Origin: Coleofasciculus sp. FACHB-T130
GTDB lineage: Bacteria; Cyanobacteriota; Cyanobacteriia; Cyanobacteriales; FACHB-T130
NCBI RefSeq assembly: GCF_014695375.1
Contig: NZ_JACJOG010000011.1
Coordinates: 1 to 58,938 of the forward strand
Reading direction: 5' to 3'
Length of the DNA: 58,938 nt
Shown here: piece after piece, positions 23,927 to 31,760 of the stretch
Layout of the letters: each line of letters opens with the position of its first letter
Position numbering within the stretch: position 1 is the stretch's first letter
Notes under the pieces: generated by a model
Database searches by the model: none
Told to the model about the DNA's origin: nothing
Seen by the model: only the letters and a program-made list of their open reading frames with translations
Position numbers and translations under genes: made by a program

Positions 23927-26900
23927 TTACTCCAAAATTGCAGCTTTGTTCAGTGAAATCAGTTGTTTAAAGGCTTCGTTATCAAGTTCTGTCAGCCAAG
24001 CTTCATCGGTACCGACAACAGCAGAAGACAGCTTTTTCTTATCTTCAATCATTTTATCGATGCGTTCTTCCAAAGTCCCAATTGCAATAAATTTGTGAAC
24101 AAATACATTTTTATTCTGACCAATCCGAAAAGCTCTATCTGTCGCCTGATCTTCAACGGCGGGGTTCCACCAGCGGTCAAAGTGAAAGACGTGATTTGCT
24201 TTCGTTAGCGTAATGCCAACACCGCCAGCTTTAAGAGAGAGAATAAACACCGATGGTTCAGTTTCGGGATTTTGAAATTCGGTAATCATTTGTTCTCGCT
24301 TGTTGCGGTTGGTGCCTCCATGAATGTAATAAGTGTTGTAGTGACAAGTATGCTTAAGGTATTTTTCTAGAGAGTCGCAGATTTCCTTGAATTGGCTAAA
24401 AATTAACAAACTTTCGCCTTCAGAAATGGCTTCCTCAACCATTTCTGCAAGACGGCTAAGTTTATGCGATCGCGCGGTTGAAAATTCGCTCCCATCTTGT
24501 AAAAATTGCGCTGGATGATTGCAGATTTGTTTCAGCCTCAGCAATGTTGACAAAATTAACCCTTTGCGCTGAATGCCTTCGGAATCATTGATTTTTTCGC
24601 TCACATCTTTGACGACAGCCTCATAAAGAGAAGCTTGTTCTTTTGTCAAATTGCAATATAATTTTTGTTCAACTTTATCTGGCAGATCGTTAATAATTGA
24701 TTGGTCAGTCTTGACTCGACGTAAAATAAAAGGCTCTACCAATTTCTTCAAAGTCGTAGACTTCACCCGATTATTGTCTTTCTGAATCGGAATCTCAAAA
24801 CCCTTACGAAATTGTGCTTCTTTACCTAAATAGCCAGGATTCAGAAAGTTAAAAATCGACCATAAATCCAGTAACCTATTTTCTACTGGGGTTCCCGTTA
24901 GTGCCAGTCGATGGTTAGCGGTCAATTTTAAAATTGCCTTAGTTTGAGCAGCTTTAGGATTTTTAATATTTTGCGCTTCATCCACCACCACTCGATGCCA
25001 TTTTAGGCTGTGCAAAAGTTTTTCATCTTTTCGAGCCAAAGTAAACGATGTAATCACGACATCATGCTTAAGGCAAGCTTCTTTAAAATCAGCGACTTGT
25101 TGAATGCGGCTAGTGCCATGATGCACCATTGCTTGTAGATGAGGCGCAAATTTTTCGATTTCTTTTTGCCAATTTCCGACAACTGATGTCGGTGCAATTA
25201 ACAAAGTTGGTAGGATTGAATCGGCAGATTCTTTTTCATTCACCAGCCGAGCAATGACTTGAACCGACTTACCCAATCCCATATCATCGGCAAGACAACC
25301 ATTTAGACCGAGCGTTTCTAAATATTGCAACCAAGACACACCGCGTTTTTGGTATTCGCGTAAACTTCCTTGCAACCTTGGCGGATTTTGAACCGGCTCT
25401 AGTCTACTTTTATCCTCCAATTTCGCCATCATTTCTGACAATGTCTGGTCATGCTCGACTTCAATATCATCCTCCGCTGCTGCGGCTAATTTCATGAAAT
25501 CTAACAAAGTCATTTCTGGCTGTTCTTTAGCCTGAGATTGCCAGAATTCCAACATCTGCTGCATCTTTTCTTGGTCTAGTTCTATCCACTGACCGCGAAA
25601 TTGCACCAGCGGCGTTTTAGCTTTGACGAGTTGCTGCCATTCTTTTTGAGTAACCGGCTGACCGCCAATTGATAGCTCGTATTGATACTCAACAATCGCG
25701 TCTAAATTAAAGTATCCTTTGTTAGCAGCTTTGGATTTACCAACGCTTCGAGAAGACGTTTTCAGCCGAATTCTAGCTTTCCGACGACCATCCGGCGTCC
25801 ACCAGGCGGGAACGATGACTTTGTAACCGGAATCTTCTAATACCCAGGCGCTTTCTTTGAGAAATTCAAAGGCTTCTTGCAGATTAAGTTGCAACCCGAT
25901 TGGCTGGTCAGTTTCTAATCCCTGCCACAGTTTAGGATACATCCGCGCTGCATATCCCAAATTCAAAAGCAGATTATTTTCAAAATCTTTGCCAAAGTAT
26001 TTTTGAATATCTTTTTTACTTTTCTGATTCAGCCGCCAATAATCCCCTAAAGAAAGTTTTAAGGATGGATCTTGTTTGGAGTTAGCCAAGAAAACAATTT
26101 GCCAGTTATCTGTTTCAGAGTTAGCTTCTTTTAACTGAAAGCAAAGGTCAAAATTTCCCGTATTTTGGCTGCGGGTTAGTTTAGCTTTCCAGCCATACCA
26201 TTGTTTGTATTCTTCTAAAGCTTTTTCGGTAGTTTGCGGGTTTTTGCTGTCCGGATAGAAACAATCATAAAGGATGGTATCTGTAATCTGCTGATCGAAT
26301 TTAGCAGTCGAGGGAGTATGGGTGACAATTTCATGCAACAGACATTCAGAAAAGTGACGGAGTAAGCTTTCTTTAGAAAAAAATTCTACTGTTGTCCTGG
26401 GTACGGAAGAACCGGCAACGCAGACTAGAGGCATATAGTCTGCATATCTTTGAATTAATGTTTCGTATTTTTCAGAAACAATCTCCCATCCTGAATAAAT
26501 TTCAAAGGAATTAGCGGTTTGCTTGCGTTTTCCTTTGGTTACAGCAGGAAGTTCTCGATATTTGAGGCTGGGAATATATTGGTCTTTGAATATAATTTGT
26601 TTAAATGCTTGGGTATAGTGATACCAAAATAGAAGGTCTGAACCGATAATAATTTCACCAAAATTATGTAAAGCCAAGAAGTGAATATCGTTAAGCAGTT
26701 TAATAACATTATTGACCTTGGCATAGCTATAACTGCCGGTTTTCACCCTAGCGTTCACTTCATAGGTATCAATTTCCCAGTCCGTAAATTCTTCATAGTC
26801 TTCGTTAACTTCTTCTTCCAAATATTTAATTAATTCAGGAGAAGGAAGAGGCTGGTTGTTCGCGGTGGGAAGAGCAATGTATTGAGTAGAAATATTCTCG

Positions 26901-27109
26901 CTAATCTTATGATAGGGTGCTGTGGCGATTCCCAGTTCATTGGTTAGAAAAGCTTCCAAGTCGTCTTTGGCAAGATGGCTGGGATGGATGTTTTTTTGCG
27001 AGTTGCGGCGTTTTTTGAAAATTGGGGTTTCTACCCACAGGTAAAATGCACCTGTTTGTAGGAAATTAGCTTCTGCCTTAGGAATCCAAGTACCGTGGAG
27101 GATTTTCAT
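23927..27109 (-). CDS. SNF2-family DNA helicase/translocase
   Basis: The 1060-residue protein starts with the SNF2-helicase-associated region (HGTWIPKAEANFLQTGAFYLWVE) and a long N-terminal domain. The ATPase follows: motif I ADDMGLGKSVQVIARL near residue 608, motif II VVDEAQNIKNP near 706, LTGTPVENRLLDLWSIF, and the C-terminal RecA domain with FHFDRWWNPAVEDQATDRAFRIGQ near 980. It is a double-stranded DNA translocase of the Swi2/Snf2 group, not a strand-separating helicase. It forms an operon with the SWIM gene downstream. The ATG at 27109, preceded by GAGGCATCTACC, begins the conserved domain; the frame is open upstream to 27193 but adds unrelated residues. Confidence 0.92.
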   Translation of the reverse strand: MKILHGTWIPKAEANFLQTGAFYLWVETPIFKKRRNSQKNIHPSHLAKDDLEAFLTNELGIATAPYHKISENISTQYIALPTANNQPLPSPELIKYLEEEVNEDYEEFTDWEIDTYEVNARVKTGSYSYAKVNNVIKLLNDIHFLALHNFGEIIIGSDLLFWYHYTQAFKQIIFKDQYIPSLKYRELPAVTKGKRKQTANSFEIYSGWEIVSEKYETLIQRYADYMPLVCVAGSSVPRTTVEFFSKESLLRHFSECLLHEIVTHTPSTAKFDQQITDTILYDCFYPDSKNPQTTEKALEEYKQWYGWKAKLTRSQNTGNFDLCFQLKEANSETDNWQIVFLANSKQDPSLKLSLGDYWRLNQKSKKDIQKYFGKDFENNLLLNLGYAARMYPKLWQGLETDQPIGLQLNLQEAFEFLKESAWVLEDSGYKVIVPAWWTPDGRRKARIRLKTSSRSVGKSKAANKGYFNLDAIVEYQYELSIGGQPVTQKEWQQLVKAKTPLVQFRGQWIELDQEKMQQMLEFWQSQAKEQPEMTLLDFMKLAAAAEDDIEVEHDQTLSEMMAKLEDKSRLEPVQNPPRLQGSLREYQKRGVSWLQYLETLGLNGCLADDMGLGKSVQVIARLVNEKESADSILPTLLIAPTSVVGNWQKEIEKFAPHLQAMVHHGTSRIQQVADFKEACLKHDVVITSFTLARKDEKLLHSLKWHRVVVDEAQNIKNPKAAQTKAILKLTANHRLALTGTPVENRLLDLWSIFNFLNPGYLGKEAQFRKGFEIPIQKDNNRVKSTTLKKLVEPFILRRVKTDQSIINDLPDKVEQKLYCNLTKEQASLYEAVVKDVSEKINDSEGIQRKGLILSTLLRLKQICNHPAQFLQDGSEFSTARSHKLSRLAEMVEEAISEGESLLIFSQFKEICDSLEKYLKHTCHYNTYYIHGGTNRNKREQMITEFQNPETEPSVFILSLKAGGVGITLTKANHVFHFDRWWNPAVEDQATDRAFRIGQNKNVFVHKFIAIGTLEERIDKMIEDKKKLSSAVVGTDEAWLTELDNEAFKQLISLNKAAILE

Positions 27110-27299
27110 AGGTAGATGCCTCAAGGAGAGTTTTCTGAAATTGTAGCGGGTTAAGGATGCGAACCTCTCGCAGAAGCCGTCCCTTGGGGACATGGCTTCT
27201 TATCTGTTGCAATATATTTAGTTGTTTGCGTCCCTACTGTCAAGTTTTCTAACTGGGTTCTGGATTAAAAAATGTAACGGTAAAAGTTAAAATCCGCGT

Positions 27300-27838
27300 A
27301 AAAGAGAGCTTTCTACAAAAAACAAAGATTGGTCTTAGAAAGGCAGCCAATATGCTAAACGGTTAATTTCAGTTGTAGCTGAGACTTTTGGAGGGATTCA
27401 CCCTCTTGTGAATAGGCTTGTACAGATAGCCGTCGTGGTTGCTGTATACACAGTTACAGCCCGGAACTTTCCCACCAGAGATAGATGTTAGCCATGCTAG
27501 TAGTTGCACCTACAGACTGACAGCGGTTCTACCGCTAGCACGACAACATTTAAATTGGCGATTGTTATTCTGATTAAGGAAAAAAACACCGGATGGGCGT
27601 TATGCCGCAGTGGCCCAGAATCGGACATCAAAGAAGAGCGACGTCAGATGTCCGAACGGTTTAAATAACAAAAGGCCTAGAAGGTGTGGAGTTTTTGTCG
27701 CTTCCTCCACTTTGTTACTACCGAGGGGAGGCGCAACCCTCCATCAGAGCGGTCTTAGGTAGTAAACGCTTGTGCTGTAACAACTCATTGTCTATGCAAA
27801 AAAGCCTTGACTCCAAAAGGAGTCAAGGCTTTTCTGTC
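27300..27838. ncRNA. Candidate structured non-coding RNA, class unknown
   Basis: A stretch of about 540 bp without a credible ORF contains a chain of short perfect stems on the plus strand. They are GAGGG/CCCTC (about 27394-27407), GTAG/CTAC (about 27501-27514), AGCGG/CCGCT (about 27521-27535), CGGACATC/GATGTCCG (about 27623-27654), GTGGAG/CTCCAC (about 27684-27709) and GGAGG/CCTCC (about 27725-27742). It ends at a strong 14-bp terminator hairpin (about 27800-27834). The ordered stems and terminal hairpin suggest a large structured RNA. I could not match it to RNase P RNA, tmRNA or 6S RNA. A HEARO/omega-RNA relic of an IsrB-type element is one idea. Strand is not settled. Confidence 0.4.
27798..27836. 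terminator. Strong bidirectional terminator
   Basis: AAAAAGCCTTGACTCC and GGAGTCAAGGCTTTT pair over about 14 bp with an AAAA loop. There is a T run on the minus strand (TTTTTT) and a shorter one on the plus strand. It could end the candidate RNA upstream, or transcripts from the antiporter gene at 28146-29435. Confidence 0.75.
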
Positions 27839-28145
27839 TGATTATCTTATCTGCATCCTAAATGATTTGTGAAGGCGAGATCCGCGATTTCCAGACAGAA
27901 GTTGGGGATCTCAAGGGCTGGCTCATTACTCAAATAAAATTGCTATATCTGCGATCGCTATTGGCAATTTTCTGTATTTCTTCAGCAATTTATTTTCGCT
28001 ACCCTCAGCCCCTTTTTAAAATCTGTAGGCACAGCAGGCTCCCCAAACCTCTCTCCGACCCGGTAGAGGGGTTTTGAAGGGGAAGGGACTGGGTTAGATT
28101 TGCCAGGGCTTTGAGCGAATTAGAAAAACTTGCACCTGGCGTGGC

Positions 28146-29435
28146 TTATCTGGGAACAGGTTCATAGTTTGTTCCTTGCAACAATAATGAAACCAGCGGG
28201 GATGCCATGAGGGTAGTGATAATTGCCATAACGACCATGATGGTAAATAAGGTTGGAGTAATTACACCTTCCTCTAAACCAATGTTGAGGATAATTAACT
28301 CCATCAATCCTCGTGCGTTCATTAACGCCCCAATGGTTGCGGACTCGCGCCAACTTTCACCTGCGAGTTTTGCTGCCAACATACAAGCTAGCCCTTTCCC
28401 CGCGATCGCTATCAGGATAATCAGTAATGCGATCGCCCAGAGTTGCGGCGTGTTGACTAACCCGATTTGCGTGTTCAGTCCGGAGAAAACGAAGAAAATG
28501 GGGAGCAAAAATGAAGTCGTCAAAAACTCCGTGTGGTGGCGCACTTGATCGGCAAATTCGCCCCGTGGCATCACCGTACCCAGAATAAACGCCCCAAACA
28601 CCGCATAGATGCCTACCAAATCGGTAAACCACGCGCATACCATCAAAACGACTAAAACTAATGTCAGGGTTTGCATCGTCACGCCCTTCTCTTGCCGAGT
28701 CCGACGTGCGAAGAAGGTAAATGCCCGTCGTCCGACGAAAATCATCAACAACACGTAGCCAAAACCCCCGCCAATCGCAAAGGCGGCAATACTGGCGCTG
28801 CCTTTAATGCTGGCAAGTACAATCGCTAGCAAACACCATGCCGTCGCATCATCGATCGAACCAGCTGCCAGTGCCAGCGTCCCGAAGCGGGTTTTGGCGA
28901 TGCCGCGTTCGTATAGCATCCGGGCGAGCATCGGAAATGCTGTAATCGACATGGATGCGCCCAGATATAAGGCTGCTGCCGGACGAGTAATTCCAGGTTT
29001 GAAGAGTTCGCCATTGCCGTACAACAACAAAGCTGCGATCGCGCCTAAGATAAAAGGAGCCAAAATTCCTGCCCCAGATACCAAACCGGCACTCTTGACT
29101 CGGCGCTTGATCAAATCGGTATTAAACTCTAAGCCGATCAAGAACATATAAATGACCAACCCAATCTGGCTGATGGCAAAGAGAATCGACATCGATGGGT
29201 TGGGAATTTTCGTCGCCGCATCAATCACAATCGGGGCTTTGGGGAACAGCCATTGCTGCACATCAGGAAGCAGCAGACCAAACAGAGATGGCCCTAACAT
29301 CACCCCCGCGATCATCTCGCAGACAACATCGGTTTGACCAAAATAGCGCCGCCCAATCATCGACACAATGCGACAAGTAGCGAGAATAACGGTTAGTTGC
29401 AGCAATAACTTTAAAACGAGATCAAAATTCGACAT
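28146..29435 (-). CDS. CPA2-family cation:proton antiporter (KefB/Na+/H+ exchanger type)
   Basis: The 429-residue protein has about twelve hydrophobic segments and CPA2 hallmarks: VVCEMIAGVMLGPSLFGLLLP, LVIYMFLIGLEFNTDLI, GASMSITAFPMLARML, and AAGSIDDATAWCLLAIVLA, in which the DD pair contains the transport aspartate. NARGLMELIILNIGLE near the C-terminus is also typical. There is no C-terminal TrkA-N domain, so it is the Na+/H+ or K+/H+ exchanger type and not a full KefB. It probably resides in the plasma or thylakoid membrane. Start ATG at 29435. Confidence 0.9.
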   Translation of the reverse strand: MSNFDLVLKLLLQLTVILATCRIVSMIGRRYFGQTDVVCEMIAGVMLGPSLFGLLLPDVQQWLFPKAPIVIDAATKIPNPSMSILFAISQIGLVIYMFLIGLEFNTDLIKRRVKSAGLVSGAGILAPFILGAIAALLLYGNGELFKPGITRPAAALYLGASMSITAFPMLARMLYERGIAKTRFGTLALAAGSIDDATAWCLLAIVLASIKGSASIAAFAIGGGFGYVLLMIFVGRRAFTFFARRTRQEKGVTMQTLTLVLVVLMVCAWFTDLVGIYAVFGAFILGTVMPRGEFADQVRHHTEFLTTSFLLPIFFVFSGLNTQIGLVNTPQLWAIALLIILIAIAGKGLACMLAAKLAGESWRESATIGALMNARGLMELIILNIGLEEGVITPTLFTIMVVMAIITTLMASPLVSLLLQGTNYEPVPR

Positions 29436-29788
29436 CCTATGCCTCTGGGTCGGGAGTGTTGCGATGTATCTAGGAGCAAAGTGCTGAGAGTTTATATAGA
29501 ATCAGCGCTTACATCCCGATTTCCGTACCCAAACTTTTTTCAGCAAGTTTTTGCAACATAACCTAGAAAGTTGCTCTAGGAATCTAGGGAATATTATTAA
29601 TGTGAGAAAATTTCACACCCCATTAGAATGAATACAGCATCAGTAAGCGGCTGTAAGACTTTAACCTGCTAAGCGTGCGGCTTTCTATTCAGAAAATACA
29701 CCTTTTGGTATTAGGATTGGTTTACTGAGTTCTTCTCCTTCTGCCGTTAGATGCCTTTTCTAACACGGCTAAATTAAGGAAACTCCTC
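29436..29788. other. Divergent intergenic region with a palindrome
   Basis: 353 bp separate the antiporter and the Crp-family gene, which are divergent. TGTGAGAAAATTTCACA at 29601-29617 resembles a Crp-type operator (TGTGA/TCACA arms), but the spacer is 7 bases and not the usual 6. It could be an autoregulatory site for the downstream regulator or a SyCRP1-like site. No gene is seen. Confidence 0.4.
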
Positions 29789-30514
29789 ATGTCAGTCCCC
29801 AAAGATCCTCTTCAGCCAATAAAAAATCGACTTCTTGCCGCTTTGCCTGACGAGGAGTACGAACGTCTGGTTCCCCATCTAGAACCCGTCTCGCTCCCAC
29901 TCAATCAAGTCCTCTACGAACTTGGCGTACCAATTGAATACGTTTATTTTCCCCAACAGGGAATTGTTTCTTTACTCAGCGTGCTGGAAGATGGCTCGAC
30001 TGTGGAAGCTGGAATGGTGGGTAATGACGGAATGGTAGGTCTCCCCATAATTTTAGGAGGCAACAAAACGAGCAACCGAGCGTTGGTGCAGGTCGCAGGC
30101 AATGGCATGAGAATGAAGGCAGAGCAGCTCAGATCCGAGTTTAAGCGGGGAGGGGTACTGCAAAGCCTGCTGTTGCGCTATACGCAAGCACTGCTGACTC
30201 AGGTTTCTCAAGGAGTCGCCTGCAACCGCCTGCATACGATAGAAGAGCGACTTGCCCGGTGGCTGCTAACCGTTCAGGATCGCGTGGAATCAGACCAGTT
30301 TCCCCTCACTCAGGAATTTATCGCCCAGATGTTGGGCACGCGCCGTTCTGGCGTCACGGTGGCGGCTGGCACCCTCAGCAAAGCGGGAACGATTCGCTAC
30401 AGCCGTGGCAAAATCACCATTCTGAATCAAGGCGACTTGGAAGCGATCTCCTGCGAGTGTTATGGAATTATCAAAGCCGAGTTCGGTCGGTTGCTTGGCA
30501 CGGAACACCGTTAG
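29789..30514 (+). CDS. Crp/Fnr-family transcriptional regulator
   Basis: The 241-residue protein has an N-terminal cyclic-nucleotide-binding-like fold (about 20-120: LNQVLYELGVPIEYVYFPQQGIVSLL) and a C-terminal Crp-type winged helix (about 165-225: FPLTQEFIAQMLGTRRSGVTVAAGTL). The cAMP-contacting GEL…RSA motif is not present, so the ligand is not cAMP in the standard mode. Similar cyanobacterial and proteobacterial proteins are annotated only as Crp/Fnr regulators. AAGGAAACTCCTC precedes the ATG at 29789. A possible operator palindrome lies at 29601. Confidence 0.88.
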   Translation: MSVPKDPLQPIKNRLLAALPDEEYERLVPHLEPVSLPLNQVLYELGVPIEYVYFPQQGIVSLLSVLEDGSTVEAGMVGNDGMVGLPIILGGNKTSNRALVQVAGNGMRMKAEQLRSEFKRGGVLQSLLLRYTQALLTQVSQGVACNRLHTIEERLARWLLTVQDRVESDQFPLTQEFIAQMLGTRRSGVTVAAGTLSKAGTIRYSRGKITILNQGDLEAISCECYGIIKAEFGRLLGTEHR

Positions 30515-30610
30515 ATGGCGTTGTACTAGATGGTGTTGCCCTAGATGCTGTTGCACAACTGCGGCTAGGATTAATGATTGGGCGAGCGTTGTATATAGGG
30601 TTTCTCTTTT

Positions 30611-30682
30611 GGATGCAATAGATTCGGAACCTCACCCCCAACCCCTCGACCTTCACGGAGAGGGGAGAATATTCAACCCTGG
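30611..30682. repeat. Dispersed repeat (CGGAACCTCACCCC… family), partial copy
   Basis: The sequence TCGGAACCTCACCCCCAACC, followed by CTCGACCTTCACGGAGAGGG and GAATATTCAACCC, matches copies at 34580-34672, 40442-40544 and 53346-53440. This copy lacks the second half (the complementary GGGGAGGGG…GGGGTT part). Confidence 0.8.
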
Positions 30683-30770
30683 GTTCACGAATAGCTATCA
30701 AATTCATTCTTCAAGCGGGCGACGCTGGGTAAATGGCGGATAAATTCTTTTTAAATTGTTTGTTTTCTCG

Positions 30771-30824
30771 TATGTGCGAAAGCGGACAGACGGCGTTTGC
30801 GAGCGCGTTTATTGTTTAAATAGT
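30771..30824 (+). repeat. 54-bp direct repeat, copy A
   Basis: This copy starts TATGTGCGAAAGCGGACAGA and ends GTTTATTGTTTAAATAGT. Copy B, of the same length, is at 31117-31170. The ends are conserved and the middle 11 bases differ, which resembles a promoter or operator pair with two conserved boxes. A 240-base unannotated stretch follows and ends in a hairpin at about 31038-31066. Confidence 0.65.
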
Positions 30825-31116
30825 ACCAAGTGTAACTTGAGCTGAAACTGTCATTCTGCGCGGTTTCCTAAGCGCTACTAAGGGGAGCCAAGCACAAAGC
30901 GCACAATCGTAGTACATGGTGAGATGCTACCGTCACCATCACAAGAGACAGTTACACATCATTAGATAGACAGCTTTGAAGCTCCCTCGTGTTGCCAAGT
31001 ATGAAGGCGAAGATGGCAACTGACAAATGTGATGAGTCTCAGCAAAGCTGAGCTAAAAGGGGTTTTTGACCACAAAACATGACTAGATGCCGATAAATCT
31101 TGTATGTTTCCCTAAA
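30825..31116 (+). other. Non-coding stretch between the two 54-bp repeats
   Basis: No convincing gene is seen. The segment ends with CTCAGC/GCTGAG (31038-31052) followed by CTAAAAGGGGTTTTTG, a terminator-like end. If the repeat at 30771 is a promoter, this could be a small RNA of about 240 nt. An ORF of 17 codons starting near 30916 (MVRCYRHHHKRQLHIIR) is too weak to call. Confidence 0.4.
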
Positions 31117-31170
31117 TATGTGCGAAACCGGACAGACGTTACTGTTACTCGCGTTTATGCTTGAAATAGT
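31117..31170 (+). repeat. 54-bp direct repeat, copy B
   Basis: This copy starts TATGTGCGAAACCGGACAGA and ends GTTTATGCTTGAAATAGT, and lies about 100 bp upstream of the small ORF at 31272. See copy A at 30771-30824. Confidence 0.65.
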
Positions 31171-31271
31171 CGAGTATTAAGTTCCTCTCGTGTCCCTTGT
31201 TGTCTCCTTTAATAGACGACTGAATTAGGGAGTTTCCATCTGTCAGGGTCAAAGAAAATAAGAGGTGTAAA

Positions 31272-31424
31272 ATGAATAATTTAACAAGAATGCCTTTTAC
31301 ATATAATGATACGAACCAAGAAAAACTTTGGGGAAATGGTTGGAATAAACTAACTCCAAAGCAGAAAGAATTGGTTTCAGAAATTCTTAGGAATTTAAAA
31401 CAAAGAAGCCTAGAAGCCTGGTAG
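31272..31424 (+). CDS. Small hypothetical protein (50 residues)
   Basis: A 50-codon ORF begins MNNLTRMPFTYNDTNQEKLW and ends LKQRSLEAW. AGAGGTG at 31261-31267 is a well-spaced ribosome-binding site. The product is hydrophilic and mainly helical in its second half (TPKQKELVSEILRNLKQR), without membrane segments or Cys/His clusters. The codon use is A/T-rich compared with neighbours. A 54-bp repeat, possibly a promoter, lies 100 bp upstream. I do not recognise a family. Confidence 0.6.
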   Translation: MNNLTRMPFTYNDTNQEKLWGNGWNKLTPKQKELVSEILRNLKQRSLEAW

Positions 31425-31652
31425 TGCGACTCCCTGTTAAAAATAGGTAGATAATTATCTTTCAGAGTGCCTTGTCCTCAAGGTTGGTTGCTTGGATATT
31501 AAGGTAGGCTAAAGACCTCTTCATCCGTTGGAATATCTGTTACTGATTGCTCTACTTTGTGAGGATGAATCTAGATGCATTCACCGATAAAGTAATTACA
31601 GCGATCGCAATTTATCTAGATAATGCTAAATATCAAAAAAATAAACATCAAA

Positions 31653-31688
31653 ATCCCGCCTTGCCCCGCAAGCGGGGCAAGGCGGGAT
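31653..31688. terminator. Strong palindromic hairpin upstream of cheR
   Basis: ATCCCGCCTTGCCCCGC and GCGGGGCAAGGCGGGAT are perfect arms around AA. It sits 70 bp before the CheR start. With no T run on the plus strand, it is more likely one of the dispersed palindromes, but it may insulate cheR transcription. Confidence 0.5.
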
Positions 31689-31760
31689 CGATTTAGGACA
31701 ATTGCTAAAAAATATACCTCTACTTGACAGGTCGCTACACTTTTACTTGTATAACGATAA

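Noticed and set aside
27300-27838. RNase P RNA, tmRNA or 6S RNA
   Set aside because: The partial GGGAAAGTTCCGGGC match to the RNase P core on the minus strand lacks the other conserved regions; the tmRNA tRNA-like ends and tag frame are absent; and I see no 6S-like open bubble.
29601-29617. A firm cAMP-Crp operator before the Crp-family gene
   Set aside because: The arms fit, but the spacer is 7 bases and not 6, so it is kept only as a weak candidate.
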